Shown here: one piece after another, positions 33,175 to 46,538 of the stretch
How the letters are laid out: every line of letters starts with the position of its first letter
How positions within the stretch are numbered: position 1 is the first letter of the stretch
From: Heliocidaris erythrogramma
Lineage: Eukaryota; Echinodermata; Echinoidea; Camarodonta; Echinometridae
Assembly: GCA_025617745.1 (NCBI GenBank)
Contig: CM046867.1
Coordinates: 24,606,705 to 24,670,704, forward strand
Direction of reading: 5' to 3'
DNA: 64,000 nt
Translations under genes and position numbers: made by a program
Notes under the pieces: model-generated
What the model was told of the DNA's origin: nothing
Databases searched by the model: none
The model's input: the letters and a program-made list of their open reading frames with translations, nothing else

Positions 33175-33294
33175 CATTTTCGCAATTCGAGCCATAATAC
33201 TCAGAGGTGCACAGGCACGAAATAAAGTTTCCAGTAACGGGATTATTTATACAGGTCCCTCCGTTATGACAAACGGAACCGAGGCATGCGATTG
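33175..33294 (-). CDS. EGF exon H, gene copy 2
   Basis: A 120-bp phase 1-1 exon. The only change noticed against copy 1 is silent (CCAGTAACG vs CCGGTAACG on the plus strand). It is again the most upstream exon of its copy. Confidence 0.85.
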
Positions 33295-34399
33295 CTGTAA
33301 GTGTATATATAAAATAACGTCATGAACGATATCTGAAAGAAAGATACGTACTCTAAAAATATTTCATTATTAAATCAATTTTCTAATCGTCTCTAAAGAA
33401 TCAGAAGGACTCTGTATTTTGAAGATACCCAGCCATACCTTCTGACTCCCAGTTCATAATATACTATTAAAATATCACATTGGCTGGTATCGAAGGAACA
33501 AATGCTTTTTCTAACCTTTTGCTTGTAGCTTCAAAATAATTCAGCGTATAAGTAATGGGCCGCTGCTGTTGTTGTAGAGTTATACACCTCAAGATCAACT
33601 CAAGCTGCATTGAGGGAATCACAAAAGCGGTTTGTGCGACGAGGCATTATAGCTGAGTCTAAAGGGGTTTTTTTCTCCCTGCTTACTTTCCAAAGTGGCG
33701 GCAAAGGGCGCTGCTAAATCTTTCAAGACAGCTTTATGCGTGATTAAATTCATGTTTCTTTCAAATCTCTGTAACTAAAGATAAATATCACTAGCTCTTG
33801 AAAAAATATGAGAACAGTGTTATATGCAGAAATAACACCTTTCTAATTTTCATCAGGTCCATGCAAGTAAAAGCGTAAAGCTGGTTATAAAGGAGCTTAC
33901 AAAATACCAAGTAAAAGCTTAATGAAAGAAATTACTTCTTTTCAAATAGGTATTTACTAATCTGGCAGGGTTTTGTGTAAAAGAACAAAACATTTTCTTT
34001 TGATGAGATCCTAGATAAGCTTTCGCTTGTCTAGAAAACGACTGCTAGCAAGAAAACAAGCTTCTGCTTCTTTTTGCAACCATCTACTTGGTTGGAATAT
34101 CTGAATTTGCAAGCAAAAGGTTAGAAAAAAAAACCATTTTGCTAGGCCTTTACTAGTTTTTGCTTGGATGAGCGCAAGAGCATGTACATGTGTATGCTCC
34201 TGCTCCTCTCCAACAAAGAGCTCCTAATTGCATGATTTTGACTTATTTAGTCATTTTTATTATTGATATCTGATTTTGTAAGTTGCATGGCATTAGCTGG
34301 TCAATTTTGTAAGTTTCATATTTGATGATTTCATATGTATTTTGGTTGTAACATTTTGGATAGCTCTGTGTTGTAGTACAGTACAATATGTAGGAGTCC

Positions 34400-35846
34400 A
34401 TGTTCTATGTACTCCTATGTGCATTACTGTGCATTACTGTACTCTATTGTGATGTCTACCCTAATCCCGGCCCAGACAACAGACATGATGACACTTTATC
34501 TACTTCAAGACGTTCTGTTGATCATCATACAGCTGTTATCAAGTATACTCCACCCGAACTTCGTCAGCGGAAAGATGTCACTGCACCTCTTCCACTGCAT
34601 GTTTGTGAAAACATTATATCATATGGAATACGACAGACACTGCCAAAGAATACGAGGCGGTGTATTCGAGGTGGAAAGAGAAAGAACAGTCTTCTACATG
34701 TTAGTCAGGCATCCGATAAAACTTTATCACATCCAGAATGTCTACAACTATGTTCATTAAACGCACACTCGGTTTGCAATAAAACAAATCTCATCCATGA
34801 ATCTCATCCTGCAGTCCAGCGTGAATTAACTCCTTGTAGTTTTCGCTTTCTTCATCAATCAAGGACTGGTCGCCGTGGAGGTGGAACTGGTCTTATTTTT
34901 AAGGAATCCATCGACGCTCGTCAAGCTGCTGCTGGTCGAAAGGAATCATTTGAGTATGCTGAATATGTTGTATATAAATCATTTCATCTTCTGTTAATCA
35001 ATGTATACAGACCGCCATATTCAGAATCTCATCCTGTGTCTTTTTCAGTATTTCTTTCACACTTTACTGAATACATTCAAGACCACCTGCTCTCTAATGT
35101 TCGATTATTGATTACTGGTGATTTTAATATTAAAGTTGATGAAAACTCTTGAGAATCGAGGGCCTTCAAAGATCTTTTAGATTCACTGTGTTGTAAGCAA
35201 TTTGTTAATTTTGCTACTCATTCACATGGTCACACACTTGACCTTCTAATCTGTCGTGAGTCTGATAATATAATTGTAGGCCAACCGTAGCCATGTGAGG
35301 TTCCCATATCAGATCACACACCAGTTATGTGTCATCTCAATACGTCTAAACCAGTATTAGCTGACATTTTGACTTATCAAAAATATTCCCGTATTGATAC
35401 TAGAATGTTTAGTAGAGATATTGCAGAGAGTATACTTTGCCAGGATATATCAAGTGACATCTCTGAACTTGCTTCCTTGTATGATATTACACTTAGAAAT
35501 ATCTTAGATAAATATGCTCCTATTGTCTCAAAACGAGTGGTAGCTCGTCCTCATGCGCCATGGTACACAGACGAGGTACGGGCAGCAAAGAGGCAAAGAC
35601 GAAAAGCAGAGAAACACTAGCTTAGAACAAGATCTGAGCACGATTTGGATAGTTACAGGAAATCCTTACATGTTTGGAATGTGGCTCACAGAAATTATCA
35701 CAAAGATTTAGTCACACGTAATAAAGATGACTTGAAAGGTTTGTTCACTGTCATTAAATCTCTGCTTAATGTATCAAATAAACAACCAGTGATGCCATGT
35801 GACACTGATAGGAAAAAGATATTGTGAACGGCTTGGGGATAACGTC
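34400..35846 (+). pseudogene. LINE A 5' part (copy 2), N-terminus deleted
   Basis: Its frame is the same as copy 1 but broken by TGA 35,150, TAG 35,288 and TAG 35,618. About 225 bp upstream of the 2A-like motif is deleted, so the frame now starts MFYVLLCALLCITVLYCDVY followed by PNPGP. The APE endonuclease again lacks the TETWL segment, showing that this loss predates the duplication. It ends at TTAA 35,847-35,850, where the DNA element is inserted. The RT half continues at 52,878. Confidence 0.85.
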
Positions 35847-37043
35847 TTAAGAGCTACTGTCTGAGAGAATCAGGCAGGGGTCGGAAGATGGGGGTCTGCA
35901 AATTGGACTCATATTTTAAAGTTTGATCAAGTCCTTTGAAGCATTTTCAAAAATAGCTATGAAACCGCTCCACCATTCCTATCTGTGATTTTACCGCCCC
36001 ACCCCAAAATGCGCCCTCTGTAGCCTAATTTTACACTTTTAATTTACGAAAAACGCCCAATTTTACGTAAATTTTTCACCTAGGTAAAATGACCCGATCA
36101 TCTTTGAAATTTTAGCCACGAACTATATTTACGTTGTTGGTGCTTCTGATATAAAATTGAATGATGAATGATTAGACTAAATGGTGCATGCTATTTTTAC
36201 TTGGAAAGTAGTATTTTTTTTTATTTTTGAGAAATTTTTAAAAATGCAATTTTATGGTATAACAAAAATGGCCCAACTTTTTATGAGCTAATATTTGGTC
36301 AGGAAGTGTCTTCACGTGTCTACTTTTGATTTATGATTTCAAAAATGTGGAGTGTCTTACACTTTTTATGCACATGTCTGTTAGAAACTACCATTTTTTA
36401 ACTCCTGACAAATGTCTAAAAATAGTGTTTTTCAATGCTAACGTTGACAAACAAAATATTACGTGACCAAATGTATTTTCAAATCATACTTGGGCATGTT
36501 GGGCCATCATAGCGCTATGTTCGATATCTGAATTTTAAAATTGTTGGGTATTTTTTTGTATTTATGTCAAAGTAGCCTTACAGTATGTATATGCCTATTT
36601 TCACATTTTTGAAAAGTTGCAAGAAAAAGACAATAACTTTAACATTAATTCGTCTTAGGCTAATACCAATGACCAAACCAATATTTAATCAATACTTGGT
36701 CACAGAGTGCCTTCACGGTGTTCTTTCAATAACTGATTTCAAATGTGTACTTGTAATGCAAAAGTAAACCTAAGATAGGCCATCTTTCACATTTTCTTTG
36801 AAAACTGAAATTTAAAAAAAAAACGTTAACTGAAACCTAAATTCATATTGGGCTAATGTCAAGGAGCTAGCATATTTTCAATCAATAATCGGTCGCATAG
36901 TGCATCCATGGAATAGTCACGTGATAGCAATGGAGTGCGGTTGTGATTTTGTGAAGACGAGCTAACCTAACTTTTCTGGGTCCTGGATCACCTTGACTCA
37001 TAATGTACGTTATTCTAAACCTTCTTTAAATGATTCTTTGAAT

Positions 37044-37990
37044 ATGTCAGACAACCTAACAACTGATAGACACTCATATAATTTACGTCGAAAAGAGGAA
37101 AAAGGAAAGAAATCTCCGATAGCGACACCGCATGAATCAATGCCCACTGCTGCATGTGCACGTAACGATACATCGACGAGTGAAGACGCCGCAACTACCG
37201 AACCCCTACATGCTGACACCTCGCTTCCTACAGCCATGCTGACATTGACAATGATCTGGTAAGCCGCTCAGAATTTCAAGAAACCTCCAATAAAATCTTA
37301 GATAAACTTGAGTCGGTTAGTTCTAACATTTTAGCTATGCGTGCAGAAATACGAGAGGTCCGCACGGTTGTCACCGACCTGGAGGCAGCCACTGCCGACG
37401 CCCAGGCTCGCCTGACTAAATTAGAGTCAGAAGAGATACCTAAGTTACAAAGCGAGGCGAAGAAGCGTGATATGCTGGTAGATGACAAGCTTTTGGCACT
37501 AGAAATTCATGATCGAAAAATGAACTTATTTTTTTATGGTATGCGACAAGTAAAAGGAGAGAATACCGTGAGTGTTGTGAGAGAGATTTTCAACGACCTC
37601 GGTATCACGACAAAGGATATCCCCCTTGTTAACGCACATCGTTTGCCTCGCGCTGTGAAAGAAAATGCTCAGCCGGATCCAATCATAGTCCGCTTCGTGT
37701 CGATGATCGACAGAGATGCAGTATTTAACGCCTATCAACAGAGGTTGATAAAGAAAGCTGTAACCGATGGAGATCAGTCATCAGGTCCCCCGCCTACTTT
37801 TGTGCATCTCAGGATCGCGACAGACCTGCCCGCAATATTGAAGCGCAAGAGATATCTGCTGGAAAAGCAAGCATATACTCTTCGAAAAGAGGAAAATAAA
37901 GCAACAAGAATCAAACTACTTGGCGTAAAGCTTTGCCTACAAGTAAAGGAGAAGGGATCACAAGGAGGTTGGAAAAATGTAGCTGAATGA
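37044..37990 (+). pseudogene. LINE B ORF1: coiled coil and RRM-like RNA-binding protein, one frameshift
   Basis: I start at ATG 37,044 (MSDNLTTDRHSYNLRR). The basic N-terminus is followed, after one frameshift near 37,235-37,262, by a heptad-rich segment (SNILAMRAEIREVRTVVTDL) predicted to form a coiled coil. A domain beginning MNLFFYGMRQ then carries an NAHRLP motif and PIIVRFVS, like the RRM of L1-type ORF1 proteins. Such proteins trimerise and bind the LINE RNA. The single shift could be a real mutation or a sequencing error. Confidence 0.75.
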
Positions 37991-38119
37991 ATCTTCGTAA
38001 GAGAATGGAGTACCAATGGTAAGTCTTAGTTGGAGCGTTAACAAGCGCATACACCACAAGTTTTGCATGTTAACCTGGATAAGACTGCAGTGATATTCAG
38101 TGAACCTAAAGGATCTATT

Positions 38120-40505
38120 TTATTTTAGTATGGATATTCCATCTGCCTAGATGCTTCTATGGAGATTCTTTCTTACCTTCAGTTGAAATGAGAGGAACAG
38201 TAATCAAATTACAGCAGACAAAAGAGAGAGAGAGGGGAAAAAAAAGAAAGAAAGAGAGCAAAGGAGACAAGGAAAGATCAAAACTGGAAGAAAATAAGTA
38301 ACTGACAGGAAAAAGTGGTAAAAACATAACTGTTTATATTTTTCTCCTTTCCCAAGTAAATTATTGAACCACTTTATACCTACAAGCTGTCTTGCTCTTC
38401 TGTGGTATGTACATAAGCAATGCATGTTGTAATGTATTACCTTGACTTTATTGCATTTATCTGAGTGGTTTTCTGTACAACCTCTTTCAACCTGGGAATC
38501 TTGATTTTTCTTTTTTCTAAACTAGAGTAAGTCCATTAGAGTGATATAACTAATGGAAAAAAGGATAATAATAATAAATTTAAAAAAAAAATATCTAAGT
38601 TTAAATTTGATTCTTGTACTGGGGAAACTAGAGATGGTAATATTCCATTTGCCCACATGCTTCTATAGAGATTTCTTCTTCTTTCTTTGAATCGAAACGA
38701 GAGGAACAGCAACCAAATTGCAGCTGACAAAGAGAAAAAAGAAGGATAGAGAGAGAGAAAAGGTGAAAAGGAAAGATCAAAACTGGAAGAAAATAAGAAA
38801 CCAACAGGGAGAAAAAAGTGGTAAAAACATAACTGCTTATTTTTTTTTATTTATTATTTTTTTTTTTATTTACTCCTCTCCCAAGCCAAATATTGAACCA
38901 TTACATATCTGCAAGCTCTCTTGCTCTGTTAGTGGTATGTACGTAAGCATGCATGTTGTAATGCATTACCTTGACTATATTGCATTTATCTATTTATTTG
39001 AGTGGTTTTCTACACTACCTCTATTACCATCTCTAGTTTCCCCAGTACAAGAATCAAATTTAAACTTAGATATTTTTTTTTAAAATATTTTTCTCCTTTC
39101 CCAAGTAAATTATTGAACCACTTTATACCTACAAGCTGTCTTGCTCTTCTGTGGTATGTACATAAGCAATGCATGTTGTAATGTATTACCTTGACTTTAT
39201 TGCATTTATCTGAGTGGTTTTCTGTACAACCTCTTTCAACCTGGGAATCTTGATTTTTCTTTTTTCTAAACTAGAGTAAGTCCATTAGAGTGATATAACT
39301 AATGGAAAAAAGGATAATAATAATAAATTTTAAAAAAAAATATCTAAGTTTAAATTTGATTCTTGTACTGGGGAAACTAGAGATGGTAATATTCCATTTG
39401 CCCACATGCTTCTATAGAGATTTCTTCTTCTTTCTTTGAATCGAAACGAGAGGAACAGCAACCAAATTGCAGCTGACAAAGAGAAAAAAGAAGGATAGAG
39501 AGAGAGAAAAGGTGAAAAGGAAAGATCAAAACTGGAAGAAAATAAGAAACCAACAGGAAGAAAAAAGTGGTAAAAACATAACTGCTTATTTTTTTTTATT
39601 TATTATTTTTTTTTTTATTTACTCCTCTCCCAAGCCAAATATTGAACCATTACATATCTGCAAGCTCTCTTGCTCTGTTAGTGGTATGTACGTAAGCATG
39701 CATGTTGTAATGCATTACCTTGACTATATTGCATTTATCTATTTATTTGAGTGGTTTTCTACACTACCTCTATTACCATCTCTAGTTTCCCCAGTACAAG
39801 AATCAAATTTAAACTTAGATATTTTTTTTAAAAATATTTTTCTCCTTTCCCAAGTAAATTATTGAACCACTTTATACCTACAAGCTGTCTTGCTCTTCTG
39901 TGGTATGTACATAAGCAATGCATGTTGTAATGTATTACCTTGACTTTATTGCATTTATCTGAGTGGTTTTCTGTACAACCTCTTTCAACCTGGGAATCTT
40001 GATTTTTCTTTTTTCTAAACTAGAGTAAGTCCATTAGAGTGATATAACTAATGGAAAAAAGGATAATAATAATAAATTTTAAAAAAAAATATCTAAGTTT
40101 AAATTTGATTCTTGTACTGGGGAAACTAGAGATGGTAATATTCCATTTGCCCACATGCTTCTATAGAGATTTCTTCTTCTTTCTTTGAATCGAAACGAGA
40201 GGAACAGCAACCAAATTGCAGCTGACAAAGAGAAAAAAGAAGGATAGAGAGAGAGAAAAGGTGAAAAGGAAAGATCAAAACTGGAAGAAAATAAGAAACC
40301 AACAGGAAGAAAAAAGTGGTAAAAACATAACTGCTTATTTTTTTTTATTATTTTTTTTTTTTTTTATTTACTCCTCTCCCAAGCCAAATATTGAACCATT
40401 ACATATCTGCAAGCTCTCTTGCTCTGTTAGTGGTATGTACGTAAGCATGCATGTTGTAATGCATTACCTTGACTATATTGCATTTATCTATTTATTTGAG
40501 TGGTT
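38120..40505 (+). repeat. 749-bp tandem repeats in the LINE B spacer
   Basis: The marker TTCTCCTTTCCCAAGTAAAT occurs at 38,342, 39,091 and 39,840, a period of exactly 749 bp. A diverged part-unit precedes (38,120-38,341) and the third unit is cut short. Units are almost identical. Each of the first two contains an inverted pair, ATATCTAAGTTTAAATTTGA and its complement, about 440 bp apart (for example 38,590-38,637 and 39,026-39,073). K-rich open frames here are repeat artefacts. Confidence 0.95.
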
Positions 40506-42716
40506 TTCTACACTACCTCTTTCAACCTGAGGAATCTTAAAAGATTGTTCTTTTTTCCTCTTAACTAGAGTATAGTCCATTAGTGAGATATACTCATGGA
40601 AAAAGGATAATAAGAAATCTAAAAAAAAAAAATATCTGAGTTTAAATTTGATTTTGTACAGGGAAAACTAGAGATGGTAATATAATCACTTCCATTTATG
40701 CTTGCATGATATTTATGCAAAAGAGAGAATGAAGAATTGAAATAATAATAATAAACTACTTACCGATTTTGTTTCACTTGTATACTCATCTCTTCGATTG
40801 GAGAACCAGTAAAAGTTCTGTTAAAATGTTGATTAACCATAACTGGTGTAACCCTTTTTGTATTATCATATGTCTCCAAGTTTATATTATCACATGTCTC
40901 CAAATTTAAATAGCAGTCTTCTGGAGAATGTTAATTTGTCAACGGTTGTTGCCATCTTTACATGTACACCTTCTTCAACTCGCATGATTTTCCATATGAA
41001 TCTCAAGCTCCCTCTTTTGTTGTTGTTTACACTTGTAATGGTATAAACTCATAATTCATGATGAGTTGTCTGGACAACATTACATGTACCTTTGTCTGTT
41101 GTTTGTTCTTACTGATCCAACCTGAAGAATCCTAAAGAGCCTTTTTTTCTGTCAGAAGAGGAAAGTTCTTTGAATCTAAATTGTGTGATGTAGTACGATC
41201 ACTTCAGGTATTGTCTTTATGGCATCTTTTATAAAGAAGCGAATTGCTGATTTTCCATTTTCTTGTGTTTTTTTTTCACAAATGATCAAAGTGAACAAGG
41301 AAAATAATTTGTGAAAAGTGTTGAATACTCATTTTTTCTTGTACCACCTGTCCGAATTAAGGGCAGGTTTATTGCCATCTCTGGAATAATGGCCTTCTCT
41401 TACTGCCTTACTTTCTTTTAACTTCTTGTCAATAAAACTTAAAGATTTCTTTTGGAATAGCTTCATCCCTATAAAGACTGTAACTCCAAATTAATTTTTT
41501 GGTCTATATTGCTAATCTACTCGTTTGTTCTCTTTTACTACCCGTACTTGTATGCAAGAATAACTGTCCAATATATATTGTTTATGTATAAACAAAAAAT
41601 ATTTACTGGTGCTGTTATTTTCTAATTATGTAGAAAGCTGCATTAGCACTTGCAAAACTCGATTGTGGGTACCTCATTTGTCTCTTGCTCTTACCTCTTA
41701 ACAGCAAGGAAAAAGTGGTAAAAACATAACTGCTAATTTTTTTTTTTTTTTTTTTACTCCTCTCCCAAGCCAAATATTGAACCATTATATATCTGCAAGC
41801 TCTCTTGCTCTGTTAGTGGTATGTACGTAAGCGTGCATGTTGTAATGCATTACCTTGACTATATTGCATTTATCTATTTATTTGAGTGGTTTTCTACTAC
41901 CTCTTTCAACCTGAGGAATCTTAAAAGATTGTTCTTTTTTCTTCTTAACTAGAGTATAGTCCATTAATGAGATATACTAATGGAAAAAGGAAAATAAGAA
42001 ATTAAAAAGAAAAATATCTGAGTTTAAATTTGATTTTGTACAGGGAAAACTAGAGATGGTAATATAATCACTTCCATTTATGCTTGCATGATATCTATGT
42101 AAAAGAGAGAATAAAGAATTGAAATAATAATAATAAAGTGCCTACCGATTTTTTTTTCACTTGTATACTCATCTCTTCGATTGGAGAACCAGTAAAAGTA
42201 CTGTTAAAATGCTGATTATCCATGACTGGTGTAACCCTTTTTGTATTATCATATATCTCCAAGTTAATATTATCACATGTCTCCAAATTTAAATAGCAGT
42301 CTTCTGGAGAATGATAATTTGTCAACGGTTGTTGTCGTCTTATACATGTACACCTTCTTCAACTCGCATGATTTTCCACATGAATCTCAAGCTCCCTCTT
42401 TTGTTGTTGTTTACACTTGTAATGGTATAAACTCATAATTCATGATGAGTTGTCTGGACAACATTACATTTGTCTGTTTGTTCTTACTGATCCAACCTGA
42501 AGAATCCTAAAGAGCCTTTTTTCTGTCAGAAGAGGAAAGTTCTTTGAACCTAAATTGTGTGATGTAGTACGATCACTTCAGGTATTGTCTTTATGGCATC
42601 TTTTATAAAGAAGCGAATTGCTGATTTTCCATTTTCTTGTGTTTTTTTCACAAATGATCAAAGTGAACAAGGAAAATAATTTGTAAAAAGTGTTGAATAC
42701 TCATTTTTTCATCTCA
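40310..42716 (+). repeat. About 1.4-kb tandem duplication in the LINE B spacer
   Basis: The segment from AAAAAGTGGTAAAAACATAA at about 40,311 to CTCATTTTTTC at about 41,340 recurs at about 41,708-42,716, with small indels (for example ACCAGTAAAAGT(T/A)CTG). Together with the 749-bp repeats it separates ORF1 and ORF2 by over 5 kb. Confidence 0.9.
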
Positions 42717-43443
42717 TATGCATTATGTTTACAAAAATCTGGATTCTAGATCACTTGTTTGGTCTGTCATTTTTTTTCAAATTGATTTTTGGTCTGGCGC
42801 AATTGTCACCCTACTCGTTTATTCATTTTTCACTACTTGTATATTTACGCAAAAATAACTTTTTTCTGGTTCTGTGGTCTTTAGCAAAGTCTTTGTGCGA
42901 GATCCTATTTTATTCTGCTATGCATACCAGGTAATACATGTATGTACTATACGGTGCTCATCTCATTTGCATTATATTTACACAAGCTGGATTTTCGCTC
43001 ACTTATCTTTTGTATCTGGACAGTTTCCTTCTTAACTGGTAATGACTTTTTGTCGATTTCCAAATTCTTACCTCCACATTGTATCGTGAAACTGCTATTC
43101 TATTTTTTCCTTAATCTTAAGGTTATTCACATTTTCTTTTTTTTAATTGAATCCAGGACCCGGAGATAATCTAAACTGAAATGGAATTGCCTCCCTCCCG
43201 TAGAACGCTATATCAAGCCCAGCACTACCCTTCTAATCATCTTTATGTTTATTTTTATCTTATACTCAATCTTTGTGTGCTTTATCCTCCTTCTACTGTT
43301 TATCTTGTGTTTTCGTGTTTGTTGTTTATCTGTCTCCGTCCTTCACTTTCCTTCTTTATCTCCTTGAGCAGGTCTCTCTTAGCGTATTGGACCATTGTTA
43401 TGTTTCTGTATGGCTCAGTCTGAATTGCTTTTCAGCTCGCTTG

Positions 43444-46400
43444 ATGAAGATGAATTCCAGAACTGTTTTTTTTAATTACACTCCTCATTCTCCTCCCCGA
43501 CATGCAGGTGGATCACGCTCCTATGAGGACTCTATAATAACGAAACTCAACGAGAAAACTCAGAAACTTAATCTTGATTCAGATTCTGATTTAACTCCTA
43601 ATCACACCCCATCCAAATACTTTACTGTAAACCAGTTTCATTCTTACTCATCCGAAAAATTTAAAGACGAATTCTCTTTACTCCACTGTAATATAAGAAG
43701 TATGAACAGAAACTTTGAGTCACTGAAAATTTTACTTGATAACTCTGCTATACCACTCTCAATCATTGGAATAACCGAAACATGGATTACCGATTACCAA
43801 GATCAAAATTTATTCTCGTTGCCACATTACAAATTCGAATCCAATCATAGGATTAACAGACATGTGGGTGGAGTTGCATGTTTTATATCCAACAAACATG
43901 AGTACTCTGTTATTCATGAGCTCTCTCTTTTAACAGAGTGCGTTGAATTACTTTTTATTCATATAAAAAATAATGGAACCAAAGATATTGTTGTTGGCAT
44001 AATTTATAGACCTCCCAATTCAAATCTAGATTTTTTCTCTCATTACAAGATATTATTCATGATCCTCGATTGAGCAATAAAAATTGTTTTATCATGGGCG
44101 ATTTTAATATCAATTTGTTAAACATGCCTGACGGTCACTCTTCCTCGCACCGATTTCTTGATAATCTTTTAACAGCTTCTTTCTTGCCACTTATCTCCAG
44201 GCCTACCCGATTGACAGACACTTCCGCCACACTCATTGACAATATTTTCTCAAATGTTAACCCGTCACCAAAAACTGGTATTATTATCTCCGATATTTCA
44301 GACCATTCCCCCATATTTGGACATTTCTCGTCATTGAAAAATGTTGATAAATCATTTGATTCTAGATATGCCCCCTCTTCAAGACGACACACTACAGAAA
44401 ATAATATGAACAAACTAGCATTATCGTTAAATAAGGAAAATTGGGCCAATGTTTTTAGCTCAAAAAATGTTGACGATTCATTCGATAATTTCACGAATAT
44501 CTTCCATAAACATCTTGATAAAACAATTCCTTTGTCTAAAAACAAGCCTAAATATAAGAAGAACCCCAAATTACCCTGGATCACAAAATCTCTCTTACGA
44601 TCAATTAATAGGAAAAACAATCTTTTTTATAAATATAAGTCTAACCCTTGTGACAAAACTCGTAATAAGTATACATCTTACAAAAATGTTTTGACTAATC
44701 TGATACGAAATGCCAAAAAATCTTATTATTGCAATCAGTTGGATCTTTTTAGAAACAACATCCAAATGACTTGGAAAGTAATTAACAATGTCCTTAATAA
44801 ACAGAAAAAGAATAATCAAACCATTAATAAGATTTGCCACATGAATAGGGAAATAACCAGTTACAATGAGATTTGTCATGTTTTTAATAAATACTTTTCT
44901 AACATTGGTTCAGATTTAGCAGAAAAGATCCCTGCAACTGACATACCTTTTACGAGATTTTTGAAAAATCCCGTCCCTAATTCGTTATTTCTATTTCCAA
45001 CTACTACAAAAGAGGTATTTGAAATTGTAAATAAATTACCTAGCAAAAAGAGTTCGGGATTTGACGAAATTGATAATATATTGTTGAAAAATATCATTCC
45101 ACAAATCGCGCAACCTCTTGTTCACATATTTAACCTTTCACTCACATCTGGAATTGTACCGAAAAATATGAAGATAGCGAAGGTTGTCCCCATATATAAG
45201 AAAGGCGACCAAACAAAATTAGGTAATTATAGGCCGATATCACTCCTGACCTCTTTTTCAAAAGTTTTAGAAAAAATTGTGTATTCTCGAACTATAAGAT
45301 TTGTCCGCAATAATGATATCTTTTCTGATAATCAATTTGGTTTCCGTGAGAAGCATAGTATAATACACGCAACTCTAACGTTTATTCATAAAGTAGCAAC
45401 TGCAATTGACAACCACTTCCATACAATTGGTATTTTCTTAGACTTCTCCAAGGCCTTTGATACAATTAATCATAAAATATTATCAAAAAAATTATCTCAC
45501 TATGGGATAAGAGGTAAGGCCTTGGAGTGGTTTCAAGACTACCTTTTAGATAGAAAACAATTTGTTATTTTGAATGGCGAAAGGTCATCAATGCAAAGTC
45601 TTAACTGTGGAGTTCCACAAGGCAGTTTACTTGGACCTTTGCTTTTCTTAATTTATATCAATGACATTCAGCATTGCTCTCACTTTTTTTCCTTCATTTT
45701 ATTTGCAGACGACTCCAACATCTTCTTGTCAGATCCCGACCCACATAAACTTCTCAGAGCTGCAAACTGCGAATTGGAAAATGTTTCTCAATGGATTAAA
45801 TCTAACAAATTGTCAATTAATCTACAAAAAACAAAGTTTATGTTATTTAGCAACACTCTTCATAATCTTCCTGGTGACTTGACAATTGATAATACCACTC
45901 TTGAGAAAGTCAGCTCTACTAAATTTTTAGGTATAATAATTGACGAAAAACTATCTTGGAGAATTCATATAAACGAAGTGTGTAAAACAATTTCCCGTAA
46001 TGTTGGAACTATAAATAAATTAAAACATGTATTTCCACCTTCCACCCTTCTCATGCTCTATTCTACACTAATCCTACCACATCTTACGTATGGTATTTTA
46101 GCTTGGGGCAACGCTTCGAAAGTTCAGCTTGAGAGACTTTATCTACTGCAGAAGAAAACGCTTCGTATCATATTTAATAAAAGTTTCCTTACTCATTCCA
46201 ATCCAATGTTTTATGATAACAAAATATTGAAAATTCATGACGTATATCTTTTTCATCTTGCACAGTTTATGCATAAATACAATAATCACGAATTGCCAAA
46301 TATATTTACAAATTTGTTTACTAGAAATAGCGCCATTCACAAGTATCCAACAAAACAATCAAATTTCTTCCATACACCTCTTACCCGAACACTATTTGCC

Positions 46401-46538
46401 AAAAAAATATTTACCTTTGCCGGCACTAAGCTCTGGAATTCATTGGATGATAGTTTAAAGCTGCCACAAAGTCTTTTCAGTTTTAAACAAAAAATGAAGA
46501 AAATGTTGATTAATAACTATAAAAGTTCCTTATATTGA
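43444..46538 (+). pseudogene. LINE B ORF2: APE endonuclease plus reverse transcriptase, one frameshift
   Basis: Start ATG 43,444 (MKMNSRTVFF). Endonuclease boxes: LLHCNIRSMNRN, ITETWITD (catalytic E), IIYRPPN, FIMGDFNINLL (D and N), ISDHSPIFG (H). RT boxes: YRPISLLTSFSKVLEKIVY, FLDFSKAFDTINHKIL (Asp), GVPQGSLLGPLLFLIYIND, ILFADDSNIF (FADD), TKFLGIIIDEKLSW. The C-terminus has LYSTLILPHLTYGILAWGNA and a GTKLWNSLDDSLK ending. One indel in the T-run at about 44,031-44,036 joins the two frames. All catalytic motifs are present, so the element was recently active. Confidence 0.92.

Noticed and set aside
38718..40530. Three copies of a lysine-rich open frame
   Set aside because: They are the same frame in each 749-bp repeat. 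The start varies, the composition is AG-rich, and nothing similar occurs outside the repeat.
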